Origin: Pseudocercospora fijiensis CIRAD86
Lineage: Eukaryota; Ascomycota; Dothideomycetes; Mycosphaerellales; Mycosphaerellaceae
Assembly (NCBI RefSeq): GCF_000340215.1
Contig: NW_006921547.1
Span: 468,140 to 532,139, forward strand
Reading direction: 5' to 3'
DNA length: 64,000 nt
In this document: positions 1-11,679 of the stretch, piece after piece
Layout of the letters: each line of letters starts with the position of its first letter
How positions within the stretch are numbered: the stretch's first letter is position 1
Program-made: the position numbers and the translations under genes
Notes under the pieces: model-generated
Database searches by the model: none
Told to the model about the DNA's origin: nothing
The model's input: only the letters and a program-made list of their open reading frames with translations

Positions 1-3000
1 TAATAACGACCGTAGAAGAAGCCGTAGCCGACGGCTATATAGAAGAGGCCGGGATAGGGGCCGCAGAAGGGGCTCGTATCCCTATAATACTAACCGCTCG
101 GCTAATAATAGTAGTAATAATAGCTATAGCAATGTCCTAACCGGATTGAACTGCTATAATAGTAATAGCCCTAGCTATCTACTGGGCTAACATAACAAAC
201 CTAAGGACTAGGCCCGAATTAACCGTACTTCCGCTAAATATAGGAGGTATCTTTTAGCCGCTAATTCTACCCCTAGCGGCCCTTTTAATTAGTCGAAAAA
301 AGAATAAGCGCTATACTAACTTTTAGCCTTATACGGCGTAAGACTATCGACATTGTACTAGCTATTCTACGTATCTATCTTATATAGGATACGTATAGTA
401 CTAATTATAAAACTAAGGTTATATTAGACCTAGGCAATTTAGTTAGTACCCTTATTAACTATCGCCTAGCTAAGCAATTAGACCTTCGATAACTAAGTAG
501 GACTGGTGTGCTAATCCTTGCTTAGTTTGGTGACGCTCGGCACTTAACCTATAGAGCCTACTATATTTATATAGTGCTAAGAGACGAGCTCGGCAATAAG
601 CGCCTACTAGACTTTACTACCTACGTAGTAGATATAGACAACCTTCTAGCTAATATTATTCTTAGCAACCCTATTCTTAAGCAATACGCGAGAACTATAG
701 ACTTAGGCAGCTAATAGTAGCGATTTAGAATCGCTAGAAAGGAGGACATTAAGTATATTAACCTTAGCGAGTGTCCTAATAATATTAAGGTTCTATTTAT
801 TAGTAACCTAATACTAGCCTCCGCCTTAGCTAGTCCGACTACCGACCTGCTCGGTAGTAATAACAATAAGCCTATGCCCCCTAATAGTATAGACCCTAAT
901 TAACTTGCTTATATATTATAGCCTATTCGCGAAACCTATATTAATAGATTTAAATACTACCTAGCATCGATATTGCCTATATTTAAAGAGACTAACTATA
1001 AGATAAATATTATAGAGGGTAAGGAGGTTCCTTTTAGGCTACTCTACAACCTTAGTAAGCGTAAGCTTGCTATATTACGTAAATACCTAGATAAGAACCT
1101 AGCTAATAGTCGAATTTAGTATAGCAATAGCCCTGCTAATATACTAATCCTATTCGTTCTAAAGACGGATAGTAGCCTACGCCTATACATTAATTACTAC
1201 AGACTTAACGCTATTACTATTAAGGACCGTTATCCTCTTTCGCTTATTAATAAGACCCTCGATCGCCTATCTAGAGCCTACTTTTATACTATATTAGACA
1301 TTAAGGATGCGTACTATCGTATCTGTATTCGTAACGGCGATAAATAGAAAATAGCCTTCCGTACCCGCTATAGCTATTTCGAGTATCTAGTTATACTATT
1401 TAGGCTAGCTAATACCCCTATAATATTCTAGTCCTATATTAATTAGGCCCTATCCGGCCTATTAGACTACCTCTATATAGTTTATCTAGATACTATCCTA
1501 GTTTATATATACTTCCCTAATATTACGGAATACTAGGCTATAGTCCGTAAGGTACTTAATCGCCTACGGGCCTATAGCTTATATTGCAAGCCTTCTAAAT
1601 GCACCTTTACTACTAAGGAGGTAGCCTTCCCTAGCTTCCTCGTATTAACTAATAGTGTTAAGGCTAATTCTAATTAGATTAATACTGTTACTAAATAGCT
1701 AATCCCTACTAGCGTTAAGGAGCTTTAATTATTTCTAGGGTTTACTAACTTTTACCGTCGATTTATTAAGGGCTATTCGAGGTATATAATCCTACTAACT
1801 AAGCTTACTAAAACTAAGGCTAACCCTTATAAAGATTTTAAATAGACTAACAAAACACAAGCCGCCTTTAACGGTTTAAAGCAACGCTTTACTAAAGTCC
1901 CCTTATTGTATTATTTCGTACTAAGCAAGCAGATCCGTATTAAGACTAATGCTTTATAGTTCCCTATATTAGCTATTATATTATAGCAATTAGATAATAA
2001 CAATTACTAGCATTCGATTGCCTTCTTTTTACGTAAGATAATCGATATAGAACGTTAATACGAGACCTACGAGTAAGAGCTCTTAGTAATTATAGAAGCC
2101 TTTAAGTATTAGCGCTACTATCTCGATAGTGCTTAGCACCTAATTTAGGTCTATACGGACTATAACAACCTACGTAGTATTACTAAGGTTATAAGGGTTA
2201 TAGGTCGATAGTCTAGATAGGCCGTCTACCTCGCTAGGTTCGATTTTAATATATTATATCGGCTAGGTATAAGTAACCCTACTAATAGCCTATCGAGGCG
2301 ACCTAATTACGATAGCGAGACTTAGTATATTAATTCTTTGTTTCTAACCCTATAGTATAAGATTGCTATAGCCTATATTGTTAATAAGCAAGCGTAGGAT
2401 AAGCGAAATTCCGGGCCCCGCGGCGGCAACAAATACTATAACAGAGTTATTATTCTTCTAGTATGCATTAGAAAGGACGTAGATCGCTAGAGCTATAATA
2501 ACTCGATTAAAGACATTAGTATCTATAGTAATAGCCTATATAGCGATAGTACTATAGAAGAGGTTATAGTTGTTCCGGCTACTAGTACTATTAGATATAT
2601 ATAATACGTACCTCGTTTAATAGCGAGGGTGCTATTAAATAACCTTGCAAATAGGGAAGTTAATCGTTTATAGATAAGCTATTACGTACTTAGTAGAGGG
2701 ACGCCTTTGCTATCGAATGTATTAATAAGCTTATAAGTAGACGAACGACTCGATCTAGTAAGAGTAACTAGTCGATCGATAATAAGGGTTACTTAAAGTT
2801 TAAAGGCAGATACTATATCCCTACTAAACAATCGATTAGACAAGAGCTTTTAAAGCGATACTATAATAGTAAGCTTGCTAGTTACTATAGTATAGAGAGG
2901 TCGTACAAGCTACTATCGCGTATATACTACTAGCTAAATAGTAAGCGGTATATAAAAGAATATATATATACCTATATAGTTTACTAGCGTATTAAAGCAC

Positions 3001-4140
3001 TAAAGCACTTACTATTTAGCGAGTTGTCTTTACTTCCTGTCCTAAAGAAGCTATTCGTAGAGCTTATAATAGACTTCGTTATAGGCCTTCCTCCTACTAA
3101 GCGTAGGGGTAGCAAGGATATATATAATACTATGCTTATTATAGTAGATCTATTTACTAAAGGCGCTCGATATATCCTAGCGCGGAAAGATTAGACTACT
3201 ATTAATATAGTAGAAGCGCTATAGAATAATATCTTCTATACCTATTAGGGAACCCCTAAGGGGATAGTATCTAATCGTAGGTCGATACTAACATTACACT
3301 ATTAGAGCGAAATATACCTATAGCTAAGACTAAAGTATCGGCTGTTAATAGCCTTCTATCTATAGACTAACAGTTAAACAGAGAGGTAGAATGCTACCCT
3401 ATCGCAGTACTAACGTAGCTATATTAATAAGAACCCGCAAGATTAGGTTAACCTCCTATTAGTATAACCTATAGAATTCGTATATAATAACAGCGTACAC
3501 TCGTTAACTAAGGTTTTACCCTATATAGCTATAATAGGCTTAAATACCGCGTTGCTATAAGAGCTATTTACCTCGCTCGAGGCCGAGCGTAAGCAGAGGG
3601 AAGCGCGTTAAGTACTAGAGACACTAGCGGCAATAGAACGTATTTAGAAGACACGAGAAATCTATACTAAGATAGCTAAGAAGCTAATAAAGGCTTAAGA
3701 ATACTAGAAGACCTACTGCGATAAGCGCTATATACTAATAACCTTTAAGTAAGGCGATATAGTTATACTTAGTATAAAGAACCTCCGTATCCGCAAACAC
3801 CTATTACCTAATAGCAAAACACGGCCTAAGCTCGTACTAAGATATATTAGCCTATTCTATATCCGAGAGGCTAGGGTTATATAGGCTTACTAGTTATAGC
3901 TTCCCCCTTATTATACTATCTATAATACCTTCTATATATCCCTCTTTAAGCTATACTACTAGCGCGAAGGCGATAAAGCGCCTGCTAAGTTAGAAGAAGT
4001 CTTAGCTAATAGTAAAGAGCTATAGTCGGTCGAACGTATCCTAAAGGTATCCTAAAGTATCGGACTAGGCAAGGTAGGAAGGAGTACCTATTAAGATAGT
4101 AGGGCTATTCTCCTAAATAGGACTTATAGGAAGCTAAAGG
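1..4140 (+). pseudogene. Ty3/Gypsy element D: protease-RT-RNase H-integrase, RIP-degraded
   Basis: This is the pol region of an LTR retrotransposon read on the plus strand with TAA/TAG taken as former Gln/Trp codons; its 5' part lies beyond the window. A protease-like stretch (VILDLGN) is near 420. Reverse transcriptase runs about 1050-1700, with LDIKDAYYRI near 1300 and a YLDTILVY box near 1485; the family norm is YxDD, so the second Asp is lost. The RNase H/connection stretch follows to about 2330 and ends in a SLSRRP signature. Integrase covers about 2600-3700, with a core strand near 3065 (IDFVIGLPPTKR) and a QTNSQTE stretch near 3365. Stops are frequent and nearly all TAG/TAA. The element cannot encode a functional protein. 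No 5' LTR is visible. Confidence 0.85.
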
Positions 4141-4241
4141 CTCCTTTAAGGATATAACTAAGTTATTAGATAAGTATTAGACTAGTATAAAGAATAAGAA
4201 GAAGGCTAAGAGCCTATAATATAGCTAGAGAGACCTAGGAT

Positions 4242-4266
4242 TAATAGTACCCCTAGGGTACTATTA
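4242..4266. other. Palindrome with CCCCTAGGGG core after D pol
   Basis: A near-perfect inverted repeat (TAATAGTA-CCCCTAGGGT-ACTATTA) sits about 100 bases after the last pol homology of element D. The same design recurs at the gene boundaries of element B. Its function is unknown; it could form a hairpin in RNA. Confidence 0.6.
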
Positions 4267-5507
4267 GCTAACTAATTAGAGGCGAGCAATCGTTAGTAAA
4301 AGACAACGAGACTATACTATAATAGTAAACGCGTACCGAGTACTAATAAGCGCGCTATAACTATTAACTGATCGCCTAGTCTTTTAGGGACTCTACCTCT
4401 TTACTAACGTACCCTATAAGACCCTTCTCTTAGTATTTAGGTCCCCCTTCTATTCCCTTATTCTATCGAGGCCTCGAGGCCTAGGCGATCGGCGAGGGTA
4501 GCGCGCGCGCGATAGATACGCGCGAAGGATAATAGTAATAATAATAATAGCGTTACGCTACGAGCTAGCGATATGTAGGAAGCCGATACGGTCGTATTAA
4601 TAATATTGTTATTAGTTAAAGAAGGAAACTAGAAGCAAGGTAAAGTTAGCGCTAAGACGGCTAGCGCCGCTATTATTAATATTACTTGCTATTATTACTA
4701 TAACTATAGGAATAACCTTACCTATACTACGGGCCTAAGGCTAGAGCCTACTATACTAACTAAGTTAAAAGGACGACTATATTAAGGGTTTAATTAAAGC
4801 TTTAAGGCTAGGTTAAAATATAGAGGAAAGGTTAATTAATTAATTGACTAACTAAGAGCAAAAATATAGAGCTAAGCTAGCTAGGGTCGATCTTACGGAT
4901 AATTAGTTACTCCTCGATCTTTCTAACCCTTTAAGTAAGGCGAACCGTAACTACTACGCTTATAATAGCCGTTATCTATAGAAACTAGACGAACTGTATT
5001 TTAGAAGAATTAACAATTAAAGGCTACTAAACCTAACTAATTAGGGCTAGCGAAACTACGAATAGTAAATAGCCCTCGGAAATAATAGTAATTAGCCCTC
5101 GAAACGAATATTACTAAGTGTTTTAGAGTAGACGCAAATAACTCGGATAATATTACTTAGAACAGAGGTAGTACTATAATACCTCGTACGTCTACCTATT
5201 ATAGTAGGGAAGACGCGCTCGTGTTATAATTAGTTAATAGCCCTTGATTCTTATAGATATATATTACTTTATTATATATAAGGATAGCGCAGTTAGAGCA
5301 TTATATTATTATCAGAAGGTAAGGTTCGATATAGTTATATAATTAGGTAGCTAAGTATTTAATTTAGCGCGGACTAAGCAGTTATTAGATTTACTAAATT
5401 AGTAGCAATAGAGGTCGAGATTAGAATATAGAAAGGCTATAAGGGCGCGGCCTTTAGAAGGGAAGCGTATGTTAGGGCTAAAGAGGCTGTATATAATTAG
5501 TACACAA
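4267..5507. other. Unassigned RIP-altered sequence
   Basis: No family could be recognised here. There is a CpG-rich patch near 4495-4530 (alternating GC, then CGCG). A weak plus-strand coding-like stretch runs about 4560-4800 and has one Cys-rich spot (TCYYYYNY, near 4685) that could be a decayed zinc knuckle. A possible LTR start, TGTTATAATTAG, is at about 5223, but I found no partner copy. This is probably the 3' part of element D or another old insertion. Confidence 0.35.
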
Positions 5508-5625
5508 TTAGGCCGAGTAAAGCTAGGGTCTTAATACCTTAGGTAGGGCTTAGCGCTTAGCGTTAGGCTAACTTGCCTACCTTCCTCCCTCTCCTCCTAG
5601 ATTCTTATCGAATACTACTATACCT
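5508..5625 (+). repeat. Short dispersed repeat, copy 1
   Basis: About 110 bases match 55990-56115 in the same orientation. They share AAAGCT(A/G)GGGTCTTA, then AGGGCTTAGCGCTTAGCGTTAG, then a CT-rich run and TATCGAATACTA. The other copy lies in a discrete insertion of about 170 bp, so this is probably a small LTR or non-autonomous element that truncates the pol of element E. Confidence 0.55.
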
Positions 5626-7450
5626 ACTACTACCCTATCTACCTACTAATATAACCCCTTTTATACGTTTACTCTATACTAATCTATCGATACGCCTTCG
5701 GTACTAACGATAACCCCTAGGAATTCGACTTCTTTCTTCTAGAAGGAACACTTCTTTCTATTTATATATAATATAAACTTTCGGAGGCGTATAAGGATAG
5801 TACGTACGTCTCGTATATAGTCCTCTCGCGTCTTACTATAAATAAGGATATCCTCTAGGTAGATAATATAGCAAATATTAATAAGGCTAGCTAATACCCT
5901 ATTTAAATATATACTATTCGGCGTCCTTAAGCCTATTAAGCGCTTCGCTAATAAGAGATAGGAGGTAACGATTTTTAAAAGTAATCTCGTTTAGCCCCCT
6001 ATAATTAAAGTAGAGTCTTAAGCTACTATCCCTCTTTAGTATAAACAAAATCGGCCTACCTACCTCGCTTATACTATACTAGATGTATTTATTGTCTAAG
6101 GCTAAGTATAGGTAATTAGAAAGTTTACTAAGCTCTCTCCCTAAAGAATAGTAGAGAGGTTTTTATAGCGGGTTCGTACTAGGGATTAGTTCGATCGTAT
6201 ACTCTATATTACTAGGGAGCTTACGTCGCACTTTAGGCGTTATAGTAAAGACGTCTTCGAAGTCTTAAAATTCTTCTAGTAAAGAAGGATCCTTAGCGAT
6301 ATCGTAGAGCTAGCGAACGCTAATCGTATATATATATATATATAGGGCGTTACGTATATCCTTCTAGAATTCCTATAGTTCCCGTACGCGTATCGAACGC
6401 GCTATAGCTTTAGCCCTAGAGGTCTAGGTATCTATCGAGCTATCGACGACTGCCTTCTAGTCGCGCCTCTAAGGCCCACTAAGAATAATCTTAGGGAGAG
6501 GTATTTTAAAAGTATAGAAGTTCCCGGTAGTAATACTTTCTTAGCCTATATAGTCGGCGATCCGTAAGCGTAAATAATACGCTCTATAGTAGTATCCTCG
6601 GTCTCCTTAATACCCGTCTATACTAGGTAGTATAGTATTAACAATCCGCGAAGGCTAGTATTATAGAACGAATTTTTATAATACTATATTAATATTAGTT
6701 ATATTATCTATTAAGACTTCGACGGTAACTTGCTCTTCTTATATAACGATTACTCTATATACGCGCCCTATAGGTACTATTACTACTAAGCTACTCTATT
6801 AGGCTTTAGTACCTATCCCTACCTCTTAGAGGTACCTTATCTTTTCCCTTAGCCTTCGAGTCGTCCTTCTTTTCTTTAGCGTTAGCAGCTACCTTATATA
6901 CCGTAGGGTTATCGTCTTTCTAGAGATAGCGGTTCGGCTATATACTCTTATAATAGCATTTCTAACGGTAGCTATAATATTCGAACTTAGTAATATCGTA
7001 TCTGCCCTACGAGCTTTTACTCGTCGTATACTTCCTACCTACTCCGCGGTCGCGATTCGAGTATAACTTATAGGCGTAACTATTAGTTCGACGCTTCTTA
7101 TCTTTACTATCTCCGGTCCTATCGTAGTTATAATCCTACGGTTACTAAACGGCTTATTAAGGGTCTCGATACGCGTCGTAAGCTCTACGAGTTCGTAACG
7201 CGTTATTAGTACTATATAGTATTTAATAATCGCGCTACGAATCGCCGGCTAGAGTTTAACGAGGACGGAGCGAATCCTATACTCCTCGCTATAATTACTA
7301 AGTTAATCCTTAATTACTACTAGCTTAAGGGTAAGGCTTTAGACTAACTATCCCCTACGCTAATAGGCTGCCTTATACTCGAGGGTTACGTCGAGTATAT
7401 ATATTATAGGGTCTCTAACGTAGTTCCGATAGAAGGTTTTAAAGTCCTAC
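5625..7450 (-). pseudogene. Ty3/Gypsy element E: gag and 5' part of pol
   Basis: On the minus strand this reads, from right to left, as a gag-like stretch (about 7400-7000), a decayed zinc-knuckle region near 6960 (YYSYRQKCYY, where a CCHC finger is expected), a low-complexity Lys/Asp linker (about 6900), then a protease-like and linker part. Reverse transcriptase is near 6090-5640, with the Gypsy signatures [14 protein letters not shown] and LEDILIYSKTREDY. Homology ends near 5640, just after the segment that normally precedes RNase H. The rest of pol is missing, and a short dispersed repeat abuts the break. Frames are broken by TAA/TAG and indels. Confidence 0.75.
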
Positions 7451-8072
7451 TAGTATAGTAGGGAAACCCGGCTTACTATAGGTATATATTTTTATATCTT
7501 TTTAAAATATATATATATATATATAGGATAGATAAACACCTACGACATTAGTATAGCGATAGATAGATATAAGAATAATATATTATCCCGCTATAATATA
7601 GCCCTCGTTACTATCCTTCTTTTCTTATTAATAATTATAATACCGCGCTTATAAGGTATATAAAACTACGTAGGCCTCTCGCAGTTACCTAAGATATACT
7701 AAATATATAGTATATAATATATAGTTCCCTATATATACCTCTATCTACGACCTACTCGTCCCGCCTATATTTTCTTAAGCCGAAGGTAGGGCTATCTTTA
7801 TTTAATTAAAGGTATAGGTATAAATATAGTTACGAAGAAACTATTACAGCCCTCGCCTAGAACGAAAGCTAGGCTACTAATATAATAGTACCGCTAAAGA
7901 CACTTTAGTATTATCGAGACGTCCTACTATTATAAAACCGTTACTAATATAAAGTAAAAGGAAAATACCTTTACTAACGTAAAACAAAAGGATTACTATT
8001 ACCGATAACGATAAAGCTAACTATTTACGATATATATGCTATTATAAATCCCTACCTATCTATAGTACGAGG
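7451..8072 (-). repeat. LTR/leader region of element E
   Basis: This segment is the reverse complement of 54831-55432. Shared blocks include the gag-proximal TATAGTAGGGAAAC, the TCGGCTTAAG/GATAGCCCTA block near 7780, CTCGCCTAGA near 7853, a GACGTCCTACTATTATAAAACCG-type block near 7918 and the TCGTAAATAGTT block near 8030. It lies upstream of the minus-strand gag of E, as a 5' LTR plus leader would. Exact LTR ends could not be fixed because the partner LTR is absent. It abuts hAT copy G1 at about 8072. Confidence 0.6.
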
Positions 8073-8079
8073 GACCTTA

Positions 8080-8570
8080 TAATCTCTAGATCTTACTAGT
8101 CTTCTAAACGAATTCGGAGACGATATTCTCGCTATATAGTAGCGGTTAGAGCCTAAGTTTCTAACGATAGCGTTAGTCGCTCGGGATATCCTCGCTATAC
8201 CGAGCGTAGGTATAGGCTATAAGAGGTGTTTAGTATCGCTCGTTACTAGAGCCGCTTTACTCGAATATACTCGCCTACTACCTTCGAATCTATTATAGTA
8301 TTCCGATACTACCTCCTCTACTAGAGTCGCTAAGCTAGGATACTAAAGATTATACTAAAGGACTTAATCGAGGATTTAGAAAACCTTAATATCGAAGAAA
8401 TCTAGTAGCGCGAAAAAAATAAGAAATTTAGTCTAAGCGAAATCCTTACTAGCGATAAAGAAAAGAAAGAGGGTAGAGATAGAAGGCGATATCAGGTCGA
8501 GAAGCGGAAGCGTATATAGCCTTTAAGTAGCTTTAAGGAGATAAAGCGTTTATAGAGAAGGTAATATAGC
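8080..8570 (+). pseudogene. hAT transposase C-terminal dimerisation domain (G1 copy)
   Basis: In the frame LLNEFGDDILA, PKFLTIALVARDILAIPSVGIGY this shows the hAT-family C-terminal dimerisation region. The family norm is a WW pair, then a P.hs..ArdhLaiP block and an ERxFS block. Here WW reads as I-stop-Q and the ERxFS-like block is frameshifted. A Glu/Arg-rich tail follows to about 8560. The rest of the transposase has been lost from this copy; compare 11680-15510 for the nearly complete gene. Confidence 0.8.
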
Positions 8571-9074
8571 TAGTATATATCCCTAATATAGTTCGAATTC
8601 TTAAATAGACTAGTTACTATAGCAACCTACCCCGCCTACCCCGCCTACCTACTAACTATTTCTAAACCTCTATTTAGTCTTCCTCTCCTTCTTCCCCTTT
8701 ACTATATTTTAAAAGATAGATATACCTTAAGGATTCGGCTCTTTAGGCCTTAGCCGCCTTACTAAGTTAGCCGCCTCCCCTTCTTATAGTAACTATTCTA
8801 ATTACGAATCTAACGAGGACCTACTAAGACAGTCTAATAGAAGACTATTTAGTCTAGAAGGTAAGAAGTATAAATATCTCTTTACGATTATAGGCTTATT
8901 AACTTTCTAGGTCTTAGCGATATACCCTCGTCGCCCGAATATATATAAAGATATCTTTAGAACTTAGAATAGGGTAAGGAGAATATAAGCTAGATATAGG
9001 AAGACTATAGCGAGAACGATATAGTAGAAAAGGAAGACTATCTATAGTATATATAGAGGATAGGGGTTCTTTAG

Positions 9075-9290
9075 AGAATAGTACTAAAAAATAAGAAGGC
9101 TTTAGATAGATAGAAGAAGGCTAAAGTAGCTAAAGAAGTAGGCGGACGAAGACTATTACGAAGAAAAGTTATTATTCTATAGAAAAAAAGGGTAGAAGAT
9201 AGGTATTAATAATAAAGAAGCGGCGCTTAAAACCGGCTACTATTACTATTCGCTAGATCTACCTATTCTAAGATAAAAGAGAGACCGAGC
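9075..9290 (+). pseudogene. Histone H3-like gene H3-1 of G1, 5' part (broken by element F)
   Basis: A basic tail (RRTKTITKKS near 9150) leads into KKRRLKPATITIR, which corresponds to the RYRPGTVALRE segment that opens the histone H3 fold. The frame runs on through DKRETE and is cut at 9290 by the 5' LTR of element F. The 3' half resumes at 25478 after the duplicated CGAGC. See 15940-16440 for the uninterrupted copy. Confidence 0.8.
9286..9290. other. Target-site duplication of element F, left (CGAGC)
   Basis: CGAGC directly precedes the 5' LTR and is repeated exactly at 25478-25482 after the 3' LTR. Five base pairs is the usual duplication for Ty3/Gypsy integration. Confidence 0.9.
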
Positions 9291-9994
9291 TATTATACTA
9301 GCTGCCTAGACAGTACCGACAAGTCCTATAAGCTAGCCGCTATACTATAAAGTAATATCGGATTTAAGTTGCCTTAGTAGTAGGGGCCCCTAGCGAAGCA
9401 GGTCGCCTAGTTAGCCGCCTATTTAGCCGTATAACGTAATATCTTAGGGACTCCCGCGGAGGTCGTATATAGTAGAATAATACGTTATATATTAATATAC
9501 AAACGACAGGACTATACTAAACTACGCGTACGCGTATACGGACGATAGCAAGCGAGATATATAGAGTTATAGGATAGATCCGAGTAGTAGGAAGGAACCG
9601 GAAGATAGGGAAGAGCTAGGAGAAATATATTTACTTAAGAGCGGTTAAACGAGTTCGTATACGCGCGCCGCGTAAGTTAGCTAGGAAACAAAGGTACGAC
9701 GAGATAGTAGATAAGCGGGATACGCGCGCGCGTACTTAGCGCGTAGGGAAGGACCTAAAAGCAGAGGTTTAGTAAGAAGTTAGCAAGTAGGATATATATA
9801 CTTACGCTTACGCGTCGGACGCGCTAGACGCCCGTAGGGCGGGATACTAAGGAAGGGGCTCTCTATCTAAGGTACCCTTCTTCCTTTCTTCGTAGTTCGT
9901 CTTATATAGATAGTAGCTATATTAATTTATTACTCCCTTTAGTTTAGTTTAAAGTTTAGTATATATTCTTACTACTTAGCCTCTAACCCTTATA
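9291..9994 (+). repeat. 5' LTR of element F
   Basis: This is a 704-bp direct repeat of 24774-25477. The differences I compared are largely C/T and G/A, consistent with independent RIP of the two LTRs. A TATATAG stretch near 9903 is a possible core promoter but was not tested. The first internal bases (TTACGAACTACC from 9995) are where the primer-binding site should be. Confidence 0.92.
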
Positions 9995-10117
9995 TTACGA
10001 ACTACCTCTAAAAACGCCTCTATTAAGATAGATACTCCCGACGAGTAGATTTAAAATATAAGACCTAACGAAGTACCCGATTTTCTAAGCTTAGTATAGA
10101 AGGAGATCCCCGCTACG

Positions 10118-10745
10118 TAGACCCCGCAGTAGTTCGGTTTCCGAACCACTAAACGTATATGGTTTGGTTTCTTAGCGGCGAACTAGCTCCCTAGTTCCGG
10201 TTTAGTTTTTTCGAACTATATAGATTCCCAGTTTGAACCAGAGACTATATTAGTTTTACTACAAGGACACTCTTATTCGACTGCCGGCTACGATTGCCGG
10301 CTATAATAGTAACTCTGTTATATTTACTACGCTCTTTTGCCGTTACTAGGGCGTAGTTACCGTTGCTAGGGCGTAGTTGCCGTTGCTAGGGCGTAGTTTT
10401 GCTATAAGGACACTCTTATTCGACTACCGGCTACGACTGCCGGCTATAATAGTTACTAGGTTGTATTTACTACGCTTTATTACCGTTGCTAGGGCGTAGT
10501 TGCCGTTGCTAGGGCGTAGTTGCTATTGCCGGGGCGTAGTTGCTATAGTTGCGAAAGCTTACCTATATAACGTTACGTAGGCGGCAACAATTAGGGCTTC
10601 GCGACATTCTTATACTTTTAACTTCTTCCTCTATACCTATACCGACAACAACTACTATACGCTACGCCCCCGCCCCTTTCCCTTATAATAGTAAGAGAGA
10701 AGCGCGCCGCGCGCTAAACAGAAGATAGAACTAAAGACCGCGAGT
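10118..10745. repeat. Left terminal and subterminal repeats of hAT G2
   Basis: The terminal inverted repeat is followed by GGTTTGGTTT and AACC-type motifs that recur inverted at the right end (19500-19560). Next come two blocks of tandem minisatellite, GCCGTTGCTAGGGCGTAGTT (about 10340-10400 and 10480-10545). Each block is preceded by the same unit, AAGGACACTCTTATTCGACT followed by GCCGGCTA palindromes (near 10262 and 10398). hAT transposases generally bind short repeated subterminal motifs, so these are candidate transposase sites. That role is inference. Confidence 0.7.
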
Positions 10746-11520
10746 TTGTTTTGCCTAAGCGTCTAACTAAAAAGCGTAAGACTAAAGAGGAGTACTCTAC
10801 GAAGAAGAATTCCGTACGAGACCGCGAGAGAAAGGACAAGATAGATAAGGATAAAAGAGCTAATAATAAGAGAAGAAAGGCGCGGAATAAGGCATTCTAT
10901 CGATAGCTAGCGCCTATAGAAAAAAGTAAAGGTTAGAATAAGAAGACAACCTAAGAGAAGGCTAAGAGGAGGAAAGAATTGCGGCTAGTTTTCGAGCGTG
11001 AAGTTCTAGTAGCGTAAGTCAATCTAGCTAGCGGCCGTAGCTAGCAGCTATAGCCAGTAGCCGTAGCCGGCAGCTATAGCCGGCATATTTTTCTTTAATA
11101 CGTTAACTAATAGCATTTAGACCTGTAGCCGCTACCTCTATCGATACGACCGATAGTAACGGAGATATTTAGATAGCCGAGAACAACAATACTAGAGTTT
11201 AGGATACCGCGATAGAGCTTAATACTACGAATAAAGGAACTGAAAAAAGCGAGGAGATACTATACGTCGATCTAGTAACAGGTATAGTCTTAGGGCCTAA
11301 CGCTATAGACGATAAGCGCTAGGAGTAGATCGAGTATAGTTAAAGAGACGAGATACTAGTAAAGGGCTAAGGCATAAGTCCTATCAATCTAGAAAATTAT
11401 AGTTAAAGCTACTACGAAAAGCTAGTAAGGGTAGAATCGAGACTAGTCGTCTTTATATCCTCGATATAGAGTAGAAATTTTGTTATTAGTATTAGACCGA
11501 AGCCTTTACGTCTATAAAGG
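10745..11520 (+). pseudogene. Lys/Arg-rich two-exon reading frame upstream of the transposase
   Basis: The frame RLTKKRKTKEEYSTKK, continuing through RDRERKDKIDKDKRANN, runs to about 11035 with only TAG/TAA interruptions. It is followed by a putative intron (about 11038-11119) holding GTAGCCGGC repeats, a TTAACTAAT branch-like motif and a CATTTAG acceptor. The next stretch (AATSIDTTDSNGDIQ, then ILYVDLVTGIVLGPN) stays open to about 11500. The two parts could be 5' exons of the hAT transposase (a basic DNA-binding N-terminus) or a separate gene. No known domain was recognised. Confidence 0.45.
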
Positions 11521-11679
11521 CAAAGTAGCTTACGATTAATGCGATCGGGGCTAGGTATCTAGGGACGGCAGAAGTGTTACTATAGGAGGAAGGGGTACAG
11601 GTAATTATTCTATACTCGGCATATATAGCCGGCGTTCGTAGCCGGTAGATACTAACAGTTAAATAGAAAGCGTTTCTCG

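Larger units (their letters stand above)
8073..9290 (+). mobile_element. hAT transposon copy G1, left remnant
   Basis: This aligns over its full length with 15008-16230 of hAT copy G2. The left part of the transposon, including the left terminal repeat and most of the transposase, is missing. The segment ends at 9290, where LTR element F inserted with a 5-bp target duplication CGAGC. The element resumes at 25478. This older copy has more TpA changes than G2. Confidence 0.85.

Noticed and set aside
6333..6352. TATATATA runs here and at 7507 and 19224 as promoters
   Set aside because: They are simple microsatellites in RIP-altered DNA, with no linked start site or conserved position.
10340..10545. 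GGGCGTAGTT repeats as a CRISPR array
   Set aside because: Units are contiguous with no unique spacers, and the context is a eukaryotic transposon end.
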